Shown here: one piece after another, positions 40,625 to 50,751 of the stretch
Position numbering within the stretch: the first letter of the stretch is position 1
Layout: each line of letters begins with the position of its first letter
Source: Martensiomyces pterosporus
Taxonomy: Eukaryota; Kickxellomycota; Kickxellomycetes; Kickxellales; Kickxellaceae
Assembly: GCA_025201845.1 (NCBI GenBank)
Contig: MU604026.1
Span: 6,378-62,237 of the forward strand
Direction: 5' to 3'
Length of the DNA: 55,860 nt
The notes under the pieces: generated by a model
The model's input: only the letters and a program-made list of their open reading frames with translations
Told to the model about the DNA's origin: nothing
Database searches by the model: none
Made by a program: the position numbers and the translations under genes

Positions 40625-43186
40625 ATGGATGACACATTCAAACAAACAACGCCTAGTCGGCTTGCATCTCGAGGAGGGCTCAGCACAAGTCCAGAGCTAG
40701 CAGAGCAGCCAAACAGCCATACTCAAGGAGACTTGGCAGAGGACAGCAGATCGGACGGGGGTATTAGCGGATATGACAGCGACGAAATCCCTCAGTTTGA
40801 GGACATCCTCGACAGAACCATGTCTGTTCCACTGCGCCGAATCCGATCGTCGCAGGAGGCGCTCATTAGCCAGAGCGGGAGCGGGAGCAGCACGGACATG
40901 GACATGATCACAGGGTGGCTGTATAACGGCCCGCTGCAGCGAGCACGGTACGAGGACTTTTCAACCATAGACTGGATATACGACAACACAAAGGCACGGC
41001 ACTACAAGAGCAACCTGCGGGCCAAGGCAAAGGGCCTTGGAAAGCGCGGGCAGCTGAGCTTGCTATTTGACTCGTCAAAGTCCTGGTTGATTCTGCTGGC
41101 TGTTGGGTTTTCCATGGGCCTTATAGCCACATGCATATCCGTTGCTTCGCAGTGGCTCATTGACATCAAGCAAGGGCACTGCCGGACGGGCTTTTATTTG
41201 AACCGCAAGTTTTGCTGCTGGAACGCGGACGATGTGTGCTCGGACTGGGTGACGTGGAGCGAGCACTTGCACGTGCGCTGGCACTGGGCCGACTGGCTGC
41301 TGCAGTACCTGGTGTACATATTCGACGCCATCCTTTTCTCGGCCATAAGCACGTATCTGGTGACTGAGTACGCGCCCTATGCGGCGGGACAGGGAATCGC
41401 AGAGATCAAGACGATTATGAGCGGGTTTATGATGCGCAAGTTCTTGGGCGTGCGCACCCTTTGCATCAAGTGCACTGGGATTGTGCTGTCGGTGGCATCT
41501 GGTCTGAGTCTGGGAAAGGAGGGAACTATGGTGCACATTGCCTGCTGCTGCGGCAATGTGTTTGCTCGCGTGTTTAAGAAGATCAGACGGAACGAGGCTA
41601 AGCGCCGGGAGCTGCTATCGGCGGCATCGGCGGCGGGCATTTCGGTTGCGTTTGGGTCGCCAATTGCCGGCGTCCTGTTTAGCCTGGAGCAGGTCTCGTA
41701 CTACTTCCCTGCAAAGACGATGTGGCGAAGCCTGTTTTGTGCGGCGGTGGCAGCGGTGACGCTCAAGTTCTTTGACCCATTCCGCAACGGCAAGCTGGTA
41801 TCCTTCCAAGTCACATACGACCGCACGTGGGATCTGTTTGAGCTATGGTTCTTTGTCCTGATTGGCACCATTGGCGGATTGGTTGGCATGCTCCAGAACA
41901 GGCTGACGCTTTACCTGATGCAGTACAGGCAAAAGTCGCTGCTGAAGAACTTTGCTCGCGGCGAAGTTGTTGTCGTTGCATTCTGCACCGCGGTGATTAG
42001 CTACCTAAGTGTCTACCTCCGAGCGGATACGGTCACTTTGGTTTCGAATCTGTTCACGGAGTGCGGCAGCCAGGACGAGGATGGGCTGTGCAACCGCGCA
42101 GACCGCGCAAGCAACATAGTCTCGCTATTTGTCACCTCAATTATACGCGTTTTGCTCACGTCGGTTGCCTGCGGGCTGGCAGTCCCCGCTGGCATGTTTA
42201 TGCCGTCGATGGGTGCTGGGGCCAGCATCGGGCGTGCAATCGGCATGATAGTCCAGACGCTCTACGAAACGCACCCGACCTGGCGGCTGTTCAGCGCCTG
42301 CAAGCCCGATGTCCCCTGTATCACTCCGGGCGTATATGCACTGGTAGGGGCAGCGTCCATGCTTGCCTCGACCACGCGCATGACCGTGACTGTTGTTGTC
42401 ATCATGTTTGAGCTGACAGGCGCCTTGATCTACGTGCTGCCCATTATGCTAGCGGTCACAGTCAGCAAGTGGGTGGCAGATGCGTTTGGCAAGGACGGCT
42501 ACTTTGAGGGGATAATTCGTCTGAACGGCTACCCATTCCTGGGCATGGATCAGGAATACGTGCTTCAGGGCACTAGCGACGAGTTCATGGTGCGTGCTTC
42601 GGAGATGTCTGTGATCAGCGCCCAAGGCGAGACGCTGCAAAGGCTGTCTGATGTTCTGAAGTCGTCGTCGTATAGCGGGTTCCCTGTAGTCAAGTCTGCC
42701 AGCACAATGGCGCTCGTTGGGTACATCTCTCGCTCAGACCTGTCCATGGTGGTCGAGCGCGCGCTTGCCTCGAGTATGTATTCGGGGTCAACGCCCTGCT
42801 ACTTCTCCAGGCCGACGACGATAGACACACCAGGTGGCATCGGCGACACGAGCCGGATGACCGTTGATTTCAGGCCGTGGGTTGACCTGGCGCCCATCAC
42901 GATCCACTACAGCACCGACATCAACGTCGTGGCAGAGACATTCCGGCAGCTGGGGATTCGATACACGCTCGTCACTCACCATGGCATCCTCCTGGGCATC
43001 ATCACCAAAAAGGATGTCCTGCGGGCTGTGGACATGCAGTCGAGAAATAACTTTGGCAGGCCAACGCTCACAAGCATCCTTGCATGCCGACCGAACAGAC
43101 GCTGGTCATCGTCGTCACCGCCGCAGAGCAGCGAGCCGGCGTGGCAGAGCTTGGCTTACTTTTCGTCCGAGTCTCACGTGCTGTAG
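40625..43186 (+). CDS. CLC-family chloride channel/transporter
   Basis: 853 residues, one exon. It is a CLC protein of the intracellular ClC-3/4/5 and Gef1-like group, probably acting on endosomal, Golgi or vacuolar membranes. A cytosolic N-terminus (1-150) is followed by the CLC membrane core (about 155-620) and two C-terminal CBS domains (about 650-705 and 755-810). The gating glutamate is kept (Glu299 in GKEGT) and so is the pore Tyr in PGVYALVGA. Two other positions are unusual. The chloride-coordinating Ser of the usual GSGIP is Gln256 (GQGIAE). The internal 'proton glutamate', usually the second Glu of SLEEVSYYF, is Gln356 (SLEQVSYYF). The Pro of GKEGP is Thr301. Selectivity and proton coupling may therefore differ from the family norm. 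Confidence 0.93.
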   Translation: MDDTFKQTTPSRLASRGGLSTSPELAEQPNSHTQGDLAEDSRSDGGISGYDSDEIPQFEDILDRTMSVPLRRIRSSQEALISQSGSGSSTDMDMITGWLYNGPLQRARYEDFSTIDWIYDNTKARHYKSNLRAKAKGLGKRGQLSLLFDSSKSWLILLAVGFSMGLIATCISVASQWLIDIKQGHCRTGFYLNRKFCCWNADDVCSDWVTWSEHLHVRWHWADWLLQYLVYIFDAILFSAISTYLVTEYAPYAAGQGIAEIKTIMSGFMMRKFLGVRTLCIKCTGIVLSVASGLSLGKEGTMVHIACCCGNVFARVFKKIRRNEAKRRELLSAASAAGISVAFGSPIAGVLFSLEQVSYYFPAKTMWRSLFCAAVAAVTLKFFDPFRNGKLVSFQVTYDRTWDLFELWFFVLIGTIGGLVGMLQNRLTLYLMQYRQKSLLKNFARGEVVVVAFCTAVISYLSVYLRADTVTLVSNLFTECGSQDEDGLCNRADRASNIVSLFVTSIIRVLLTSVACGLAVPAGMFMPSMGAGASIGRAIGMIVQTLYETHPTWRLFSACKPDVPCITPGVYALVGAASMLASTTRMTVTVVVIMFELTGALIYVLPIMLAVTVSKWVADAFGKDGYFEGIIRLNGYPFLGMDQEYVLQGTSDEFMVRASEMSVISAQGETLQRLSDVLKSSSYSGFPVVKSASTMALVGYISRSDLSMVVERALASSMYSGSTPCYFSRPTTIDTPGGIGDTSRMTVDFRPWVDLAPITIHYSTDINVVAETFRQLGIRYTLVTHHGILLGIITKKDVLRAVDMQSRNNFGRPTLTSILACRPNRRWSSSSPPQSSEPAWQSLAYFSSESHVL

Positions 43187-43347
43187 CTGCTTCCGAGCGG
43201 CCAATAGAATCTGCCGGTGGGATGCGCGTCCTTTCGCGCAGTACGCGTCGCGCATGAAAGGAGTGCGCGGTGCTGTCCCAGCATGGCCCTTGTTTTCCAT
43301 TTCTCCTTTTCCCTTGCTGCTTTATCTTCTGCACCTTGGTCTCTTGT

Positions 43348-43353
43348 AATAAA
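43348..43353 (+). terminator. Probable poly(A) signal of the CLC gene
   Basis: AATAAA lies 161 nt after the CLC stop codon and directly abuts the SMC3 start codon (ATG at 43354). If used, CLC transcripts are cleaved within the first exon or intron of SMC3. Confidence 0.4.
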
Positions 43354-46300
43354 ATGCACATTAAAAGAGTACGTGTCTATTTGATGCCGGCGCGCACAGC
43401 AAGCAGCGTGCGAATTCGCCAGACGCGCAGTGGGAGCTTGAGGAGAGCATGGCGCTAACAGCAAACACTGTCTCCATCTTGTGAAATAGATCGCTATTCA
43501 AGGTTTCAAGTCCTACAAGGACGAGACAACCACCGACCCGCTGAGCCCACACCACAACGTAGTTGGTAAGCGCCGCCAAAATAATTACTATTTGTGACTC
43601 TGTGTATGCAAGTGGCATGGTTTGGCACCGCTAAAACCCCACTCTATCTCTTTTTCACCGTGTAGTTGGCCGCAATGGCTCAGGGAAGAGCAACTTTTTT
43701 GCTGGTAAGCTGCGCTGCTGTCACGCTCTTTTCTATCGTCAGGTTCTCGTAGAGCGCATATACGGCTGACAGCCCTGCTCACTGACGCCTGTTCATATGA
43801 TGTAGCTGTTCGATTTGTTCTCAGCGATGCGTACACTAACCTTGGCCGCGAGGAGCGCCAGGCACTGCTTCACGAGGGAGCTGGCCCAGCGACCATGTCT
43901 GCATATGTGGAGATTGTCTTTGACAACAGCGACAACAGATTCCCAACGGGCAAGGACGAGACAGTGATCCGACGGACTATTGGGCTGAAGAAGGACGACT
44001 ACTCGCTGGACCGCAAAAGCTCGACCAAGAGCGAGATCTCGAGCTTGCTCGAAAGCGCCGGCTTTTCGCGCTCTAATCCATACTACATAGTCCCCCAGGG
44101 CCGCGTTACATCCCTCACGCATGCCAAGGATAGCGAGCGCTTGGCTCTGCTCAAGGAGGTCGCCGGTACACGTGTGTACGAGTCGCGCCGTGAGAGCAGC
44201 CTGAAGATCGTGGAGGAGACGGAGCGCACACGTGCAAAGATCAGCGAGGACATTGGGTTCATCGAGGAGCGTCTGGGCGAGCTGGATGCGGAAAAGGAGG
44301 AGCTGGACAAATACCGCGCGCTGGACCGCGACCGCCGTTGTCTCGAGTACTCCATTTACTCGCTCGAGCAAGAGGACGTGGTGGAGCAGCTAGACGAGAT
44401 CGATATCAAGCGCGAGCAGCTTGTTGTGGCTGTAAACGCGCTGCAGGAGGAGTGCGCCGACCTGGAGAGACAGGCAGCAGACGCCGAGCCCGAGATCCGT
44501 GGTGCAAAGCAGGCCTTGGAGATTATCCGCATTGAGCGCGAGCAGCTTGTTGCCGAGGCTGAGGAGCATGCGCGCGCTCGTGCCCAGCTCGAGTCGTCTA
44601 TCCAGGACCTGGAGCAAGACAGGTCGTCGGGCCGTGACAGCATCACGGAGCTGCGTCGCACCGTCGACAGCCTGGCCCGTGATATCCGCACACGCGAGAG
44701 CGAGCTGTCCAGAGTGGAGTCCCAGTATGAGAAGGCACTGGGCGCTGAGACGGGACTTCGTGCCCAGTTTGAGGTCGCTGACCAACAGCGCAAGTCATTG
44801 CTGCAGAAGCAGGGCCGCAGCAGCCGCTTCGACTCTAAGGAGGAGCGCGACGCCTGGCTCACCAGCGAGATTGCCCAGCTGGAGACGTCCATCCAGCAGC
44901 AACGTGTGCAATATGAAGCCACTGAGCAGGAGCAGTCAGAGCTGCAGGCGCGTCTGCAGTCGATCGGCAAGGCTATTGCTGATGCCAAGGAAACGGCCGA
45001 CGCTTGCATGCGCCAGATCAGCGAGATGCAAGCACGCGAGATTCAGCTCAAGGAAGAGAAAGACGCCAAGATCAGCCAGCGCAAGGAGCTCTGGCGCAAG
45101 GAGGCTCGCCTGGAATCCGGGAACAGCGACCTGCGCGACGAGCTGAAGCATGCTGAGAAGGCAGTCAGCAGCACCGTTGATCGTGCTACCAGCGAGGGTC
45201 TTCAGGCCCTGTCGGCTGTTCGCGAGAAGCTTGGTCTAAATGGCATTTACGGCCCGCTGTTTGAGCTGTTCGAGGTCGACGAGACGTACCGCACATGCGT
45301 CGAGGCCATTGCAGGGTCCAGCCTGTTCCATGTTGTTGTTGACACGGACGAAACGGCAACCAAGGTCCTCAACGAGCTTAACCAGCAAAAGCTTGGACGG
45401 CTGACATTCATGCCACTCAACCGCCTGCACCCGTCGCCTGCTACCTACCCCGAGGCCAGCGACGCTATCCCAATGATCGACAGGCTCAGATTCAACCGCC
45501 GGTACCAACGCGCGTTCCAGCAAGTGTTTGGCAAGACGATCATCTGCCCATCGCTGGATGTCGGCAGCGGGTATGCACGCAGCATGAACCTCACGGCGGT
45601 CACGCTTGAGGGCGACAAGGTCGACAGGCGCGGAGAGCTCATGGGTGGGTTTGTTAGCCGCAAGGGATCGCGCCTGCAGGCGGCAAAGGCCTTGATGCAG
45701 GCGCGCGCTCGCCTCCAGGCTGCCGAGGCCGAGGCAAGGGAGACACTTGCCACGCTGGCAACGCTAGACCAAGAGATAACCGCGCTGCACAGCGAGCTCC
45801 AGATGCTTGGCGCGCGGATTGCGCAGAAGGGCAGCGATCGCATTGGCGCCAAGCAGGAGCTCAAGCTGCTTCTGAAGGAGGAGGCCGACACCAGACAGTT
45901 TGGCGAGGGTGCAGGCAAGTCTCTTTTGGCGCTCAAGGCCCAGCAGCGCAGCGCAGAGCAAGAGCGTCAGGCGCTCAGCGAAGAGCTTCAGTCGCCGTTT
46001 TTGCGCTCGATCAGCGCACAGGAGCGCCAAGAGCTGGAGAGACTGCTTGCAGAAGTCGATGCACAAGCAAACGAGCTGGCAAAGCTGTCCTCCGCGCGCG
46101 TGGAGCTCGAGGGCCGCCGAAACGTCTTGCACAACGAGCTTGGCTTGGGATTGCGCATGCGCTTGGAGGATGCACAGAGCCAGCTTGAAAGAGCCACCGC
46201 GGAAAATCCTGACCAAAGCATCGGCATGCGCAGCAGAGAGCTTGCGCAGATCTCCAGAGCGCAGGACGATGTGGCTGAGCGGCTGGCAGAGACGCACAGG

Positions 46301-47278
46301 GAAATTGAGGACAAGGCCCGCGAGATTGCGGAGCTCGAGGCCCAGCTGGCCGAGCACAGAAGCAGCCTGGATAGGGAGAACAGGCGGGCGCAAAAGGAGA
46401 TGGAGCAGCTCGAGCAGTGCCTTGCCCAGCGCAACCTCTACTTGCAAAAGAAGAACGAGTACATGCGCAACATCCAGGATCTGGGCGTGCTTCCCGAGGA
46501 GGCATTCCGGAACTTTACGCGTGCCCAGATTCCAAAGCTGGCCAAGAAGCTGCACAAGACCAACGAGAAGCTCAAGAAGTTTGGGCATGTGAACAAGAAG
46601 GCGTTCGAGCAGTACGGCATCTTTGCACGCCAGCGCGAGAGCATCCAGCAGCGCAAGCAAGAGCTGGACCAGTCGGCAGCGGCCATCGAGGAGCTCATTG
46701 AGGTGCTTGACCAGCGCAAGGACGAGGCCATCGAGCGCACATTCAAGCAGGTGTCCAAGTACTTCAGCGAGGTGTTTGAGAAGCTGGTCCCAGCTGGAAA
46801 GGGCGCGCTGATCATGCAGCGGCGCACCGACCGCGTGGCTGGCGAGGATGGCAGCGACAGCATGTATGCAGAGCAGGAGGACCCTTCGTCTTCGGTTGAA
46901 AACTACATCGGCATATCGATCCGCGTGTCGTTCAACAGCAAGACCGACGAGGGCCTGCGCATGCAGCAGCTTTCGGGTGGGCAGAAATCGCTGGTGGCGC
47001 TTGCCCTCATCTTCGCCATCCAGCGCTGTGACCCGGCTCCGTTCTATCTCTTTGACGAGATCGACGCAAACCTGGATGCGGTGTACCGCACTGCAGTCGC
47101 TGACATGATCCACGAGCTCAGCCGAGCCTGCCAGTTCGTGACTACTACTTTCCGCCCGGAGATGCTGGTGCACGCCGACAAGTTCTATGGCGTCACATTT
47201 GAGAACAAGGTGTCGCACATAACGACCATCACTCAGGATGCTGCAGTCTCGTTTATTGAGGAGGCTCAGCCATCCTAG
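43354..47278 (+). CDS. SMC3: Cohesin subunit Smc3
   Basis: Exons 43354-43368, 43490-43565, 43666-43704 and 43806-47278 (introns 121, 100 and 101 bp) give 1200 residues. Smc3 forms the cohesin ring with Smc1 and Scc1. The 15-nt first exon encodes MHIKR; splicing restores [10 protein letters not shown] and the Walker [12 protein letters not shown]. Lys105 and Lys106 in GLKKDDY are the Eco1-acetylated lysines and even keep the human numbering. Two long coiled coils flank the hinge (about 505-670), which contains [12 protein letters not shown] and [17 protein letters not shown]. The C-terminal head has the ABC signature [18 protein letters not shown] and the Walker [10 protein letters not shown]. 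The gene begins only 167 bp after the CLC stop. Confidence 0.96.
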
Positions 47279-47319
47279 ACACCGCGTTGTGCCCCGCTTC
47301 GCTCTTCCAACTGCTATCT

Positions 47320-47325
47320 AATAAA
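47320..47325 (+). terminator. Poly(A) signal of SMC3
   Basis: AATAAA 42 nt after the SMC3 stop codon. Confidence 0.5.
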
Positions 47326-48065
47326 GCCTGCAACAGCGCCTGCACTGCTCCATTTGTTCAATGTGCTGTGGCCCGACATGCAGCATGCCGCGATTGGGCA
47401 AGCTAATTAGATAATCATGAGCTATTTAAAGGCGGGCTGGCTGGCATCTGTTTCGGTGGGCGATCCATGCATCCGCATCAGCGCGCAGCAAACCACCCAA
47501 TGCCCCTCCTCTCGCTCTTGCTGCCAGCGGGTATTTGGGGGAGAGCGCGAGTGTGGAGGCAAGCCGATCAAGTCCGCCCTGTCTCAGCAGCCGCTCTTTT
47601 TTGCCCCTATTGCGAAAATCCAGGCAGGACCGCAACGCTTCCGTCCCGCCATGTATGCGGCTGCTCAGCTGGTCACAGGCTGGGCAAAACGGGCTGCATT
47701 GCTTTGTTGTTGTCTGGCGGTGGAGCGAAAAAGACACGAGGACGGTAGCGTGCAAAGAACAGCCTTTTTACTTCTTTCTTCTACATCCTATTTTCTTTCG
47801 CCTGCAGTACTGGCTAACTGGCAGTTTTCCCCCTTCTTTCTACGTCCTGAAGGTGTGTACTCAACGAGCAGACATATGCTTTTCCCGAAGTAGCTGGTCT
47901 TCTTCCCAATTGTTCCGCATATCGACTACACGTACTGAAGTTACACACGCTGCTTTATCCTATTATTAAGCGCCACCGCCTTCTTGTTGCACTCCTCCCC
48001 CACACTCTTCTACTCGCCGCATAAACGAGCATTGTAGCAAAAGACAGACAGTAACGCAGACCACA
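47326..48065. other. Intergenic, SMC3 to the first surface-protein gene
   Basis: 740 bp without a supported gene. A TATTTAAAGG element at about 47424 could be a TATA-like box. The stretch before 48066 is T/C-rich. Confidence 0.4.
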
Positions 48066-48635
48066 ATGAAGCTCACTGCCGCACAGCTTGCCGCCGCTGT
48101 TCTCGCCGCTGCCAGCCTCGGCGCTGCGCTGCCGGCCCCCGAGGACCAGGAGACCTTTGTGCGCATCGGCCACGACGCTGCCACCGTCTCACCCACGGCG
48201 AGCACCACGCAGTCCATCTCTGGGTCCGCCACTCTCATCGACACTGCCAAGGGCACCGACGACAGCGGACAGTCCTCTGTCACACCCACTGCGTCCTCGA
48301 GCAGCCCCAAGAGCACCAGCGGCACGAAGACCAAGACTAAGACCAAGGATGCAAGCGAGACGCCATCGGGAGACAATGTCTTGTCGGAGGAGTCCTCCAC
48401 AAAGAAGAAGCACAAGTCGACTGCGGCTGCTGCTTCGTCTTCCGACGAGTCGCTGGCCCCGGCAGCCACCTCCACCGTGTTTGTAGATGCTAGCCAGACG
48501 TCGAAGGCTCCTGCTCCAACCACGGTTATTTCGGCCACCACGAAGAGCAGTGCTGCGGCGCCTAACAAGGGCTCGTCGGCGTTCTGGACCCTGGCTGTCG
48601 CTGGCGGCATCTCGGTCATGCTGGCTGCCTTCTAA
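48066..48635 (+). CDS. Ser/Thr-rich secreted protein, probably GPI-anchored
   Basis: 189 residues. The signal peptide (MKLTAAQLAAAVLAAASLG, probable cleavage near residue 20) is followed by a mostly low-complexity Ser/Thr/Ala/Lys region (about 40-165), which should be heavily O-mannosylated, and a C-terminal GPI signal: small residues (NKGSSA) before a hydrophobic end (TLAVAGGISVMLAAF). A Lys-rich patch (KTKTKTKDAS and KKKHKS) is unusual for such stalks. It is presumably a cell-wall or plasma-membrane surface protein. The smaller protein at 49563 has the same architecture, so the two could be distant tandem paralogues, although the low complexity makes this uncertain. Confidence 0.75.
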   Translation: MKLTAAQLAAAVLAAASLGAALPAPEDQETFVRIGHDAATVSPTASTTQSISGSATLIDTAKGTDDSGQSSVTPTASSSSPKSTSGTKTKTKTKDASETPSGDNVLSEESSTKKKHKSTAAAASSSDESLAPAATSTVFVDASQTSKAPAPTTVISATTKSSAAAPNKGSSAFWTLAVAGGISVMLAAF

Positions 48636-49429
48636 GCGCTGGTCCTGGCACACGTACATTCCCTCGCGCGCTGGTCTCCTGCTGCACCTCCTCCTCAGCT
48701 GTCGGCCTTGTTTGTTCTTTTTCTTATTCGTTTGCTGAGCTCCTCGTAGTGCCTACTCTTTTCTTATTCTTCTCGGATACGCTTCTATTAGAGCGCTTTC
48801 CTCTCCTTTCTTTTCGACACCCGGTATATAAATAGGCAAAACTGTGTCCCTCACACACCACTTGCATGCAGGCCCTGGAGTCGATGAGCCGGAAATGTCT
48901 GCGCCAAGCAGAGGAAGAGGCGATCGCCTCGCTCATGGCTTGGAAAGAACATGCACATACACGGAGCTATATAATGCCACTGCACCGGAGGGTGGCAAGA
49001 GAGCAAAATGCAGTGATAGTGGCGCATATCATCCACAAGTAAACATGGGGGATGGGATCCAGAGCGTTCCATTCCCGCACAAGCGTGTATGACGTTTTTT
49101 TCTTCTCTCTCCAGCAAACTGGGCTGGATGGCTTGGGTATTGACAGCAGAATGGCCAGTACTATTCAATGCGAAAGCCACACCCAATGCAGCAGCTGGCT
49201 GACTGGCAAGATTGTATTTACAGACAATTTGCTTTCGTTCTGAATAGATTGGTGCACCGCTGGAATGCGTTGCACACGATACAAGAGAGAGAGAAAGAAC
49301 GAGAACGAGAACGAGAACGAGAACGAGAGAAAAGCACCCTCATTGTCGTTTACTGTGAGCCTCGTTTTGTTTGTCCAAACCTTACGCCATGCCTGCCAAG
49401 GCAGAATGCATTTCTCCTCGTCCTACCTC
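48636..49429. other. Intergenic between the two surface-protein genes
   Basis: About 800 bp without a supported gene. It carries a strong TATA-like element at 48826-48835 (TATATAAATA, followed by GG) that belongs to no recognised transcript, a second TATA-like sequence (CTATATAATG) near 48967, and the GAGAAC microsatellite. Confidence 0.4.
49301..49324 (+). repeat. GAGAAC microsatellite
   Basis: Four perfect GAGAAC units, flanked by related GA-rich sequence from about 49283 to 49335. It lies about 100 bp before the TATA box of the 49563 gene. Confidence 0.8.
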
Positions 49430-49437
49430 TTTATAAA
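49430..49437 (+). promoter_or_regulatory. TATA box of the small surface-protein gene
   Basis: TTTATAAA is 133 bp upstream of the start codon at 49563 and is followed by CT-rich leader sequence. Confidence 0.6.
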
Positions 49438-49562
49438 CGAGGCCAAGGTGCTTCGTCCTCCTCCACCGCTTCCCTTCTTCTCATTGACATCCCAAGCGCC
49501 TGTTTCTTTTCTTTCCACATTCAGCCAACACCGTTCATAGCACTAGCACTCGCGACAGAACG

Positions 49563-49850
49563 ATGAAGACCTGCGCCCTCGCCCTCTCCGGCCTCTCCCT
49601 CGCCCTGTGTGCATCTGCCGCTTCGTCCACGGAATCCGAGGCAACCACGCACACCGGCACTTCTACCAACACCGCATCTACCCACGCCTCGAGCACCGGT
49701 AGCCACAGCGGCAAGGACACCACCTCCAGCACGTCTACCTCAACCAGCACTAGCTCCAAAAGCGATGCGGGACCCTCGATACTCCGTGGCGCCGGCTCGT
49801 ATGTGGGCTTTGCTGCTGTGGCCCTGGCTGCCGCCATCTCGTACTTTTAA
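49563..49850 (+). CDS. Small Ser/Thr-rich protein, probably GPI-anchored
   Basis: 95 residues. Signal peptide (MKTCALALSGLSLALCASA), a stalk of about 50 residues composed mainly of Ser, Thr, His and Gly, and a C-terminal hydrophobic stretch (YVGFAAVALAAAISYF) after SILRGAG, the layout of a GPI-anchored wall protein. No N-glycosylation or enzymatic motif is seen. A good TATA box and CT-rich leader support expression. The product may be a short mannoprotein. It is convergent with NoxR. Confidence 0.7.
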   Translation: MKTCALALSGLSLALCASAASSTESEATTHTGTSTNTASTHASSTGSHSGKDTTSSTSTSTSTSSKSDAGPSILRGAGSYVGFAAVALAAAISYF

Positions 49851-50195
49851 CCGAAAGGGCGGCTGCTGGCAAATGTCGGTCGTGTGTGTTTAGGATCCAA
49901 GCGTTTTTGTCTAGCCTTCTTCCCTGTCTACATTCCTTGCCAAAATGAAAAAGTACATGTGTATGTGCCGGAGCAGCAGCCGAGCAATGGACGTCTCCTT
50001 GTGCTAATGAAATCCATATGTTATTGGAGGCAAAAGACAGGGGAAAAGGCGCTTTTGTGTCTGGTTGCTGGAGTATAGCTTGCGCAAGTGCCGTGTAAAA
50101 AAAGATGTGAGGTAGCAAGGTGACAGGAAAAGAAAAGAAAAAGAGACTACAGAGACAGAAGAAAAGGAGGAAAGAATTTTGCAACAAGCGGGCGA
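49851..50195. other. Intergenic, 3' ends of the surface-protein gene and NoxR
   Basis: 345 bp between convergent stops. A purine tract (about 50120-50180) corresponds to a CT-rich 3' UTR of NoxR on the minus strand. Confidence 0.45.
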
Positions 50196-50714
50196 CTACG
50201 AGCACCAGAGCACGAGCCGCTCAACGATATTGGTCTCCGGCGACGACATGTCGCCGCCAGCATACGCCTTCGCCAGCTCAAAGTCGTCCTGATCCGTCAT
50301 CAAGACCGCCTCTCCGTCCTCATCCAGGTACCTGATCCTCAGCGGCTCATTCAGCTGGTGGCCCGTGGCGTTTCTCAGCTTATCCACAACACGGACACAC
50401 AGCGCGTCGTACGTCACTCTGCTCGGCACCATGAGGTTGAACACATCCGATCCGTAGTGGAGCTTGATCCTCATCGCGCCTCTCTTCGTCGGCGCCCGCC
50501 TCAGCCCGCCAGTGCCAATGGTAGATGGCGTCGGGCTGGTGTTCATCGACACTGCGGGGCCGCCATACGGCATGGCGCCCATCTGCACCTGTCCGTACTG
50601 GGGCTGCGTGCTCTGCACCTGCATTGCCGCGAGTCCGCGTGTGACCGCAGACACCTCCTCGTGGCTCAGTGGTGGCGTCATCATCATTTGTCCAGATGAC
50701 TGCGACTGGGATTG

Positions 50715-50751
<37 letters not shown>

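Noticed and set aside
45764..47218. 484-codon minus-strand frame opposite SMC3
   Set aside because: A Leu/Ala/His-rich shadow of the Smc3 coiled coil, without a signature; the sense frame is a certain gene.
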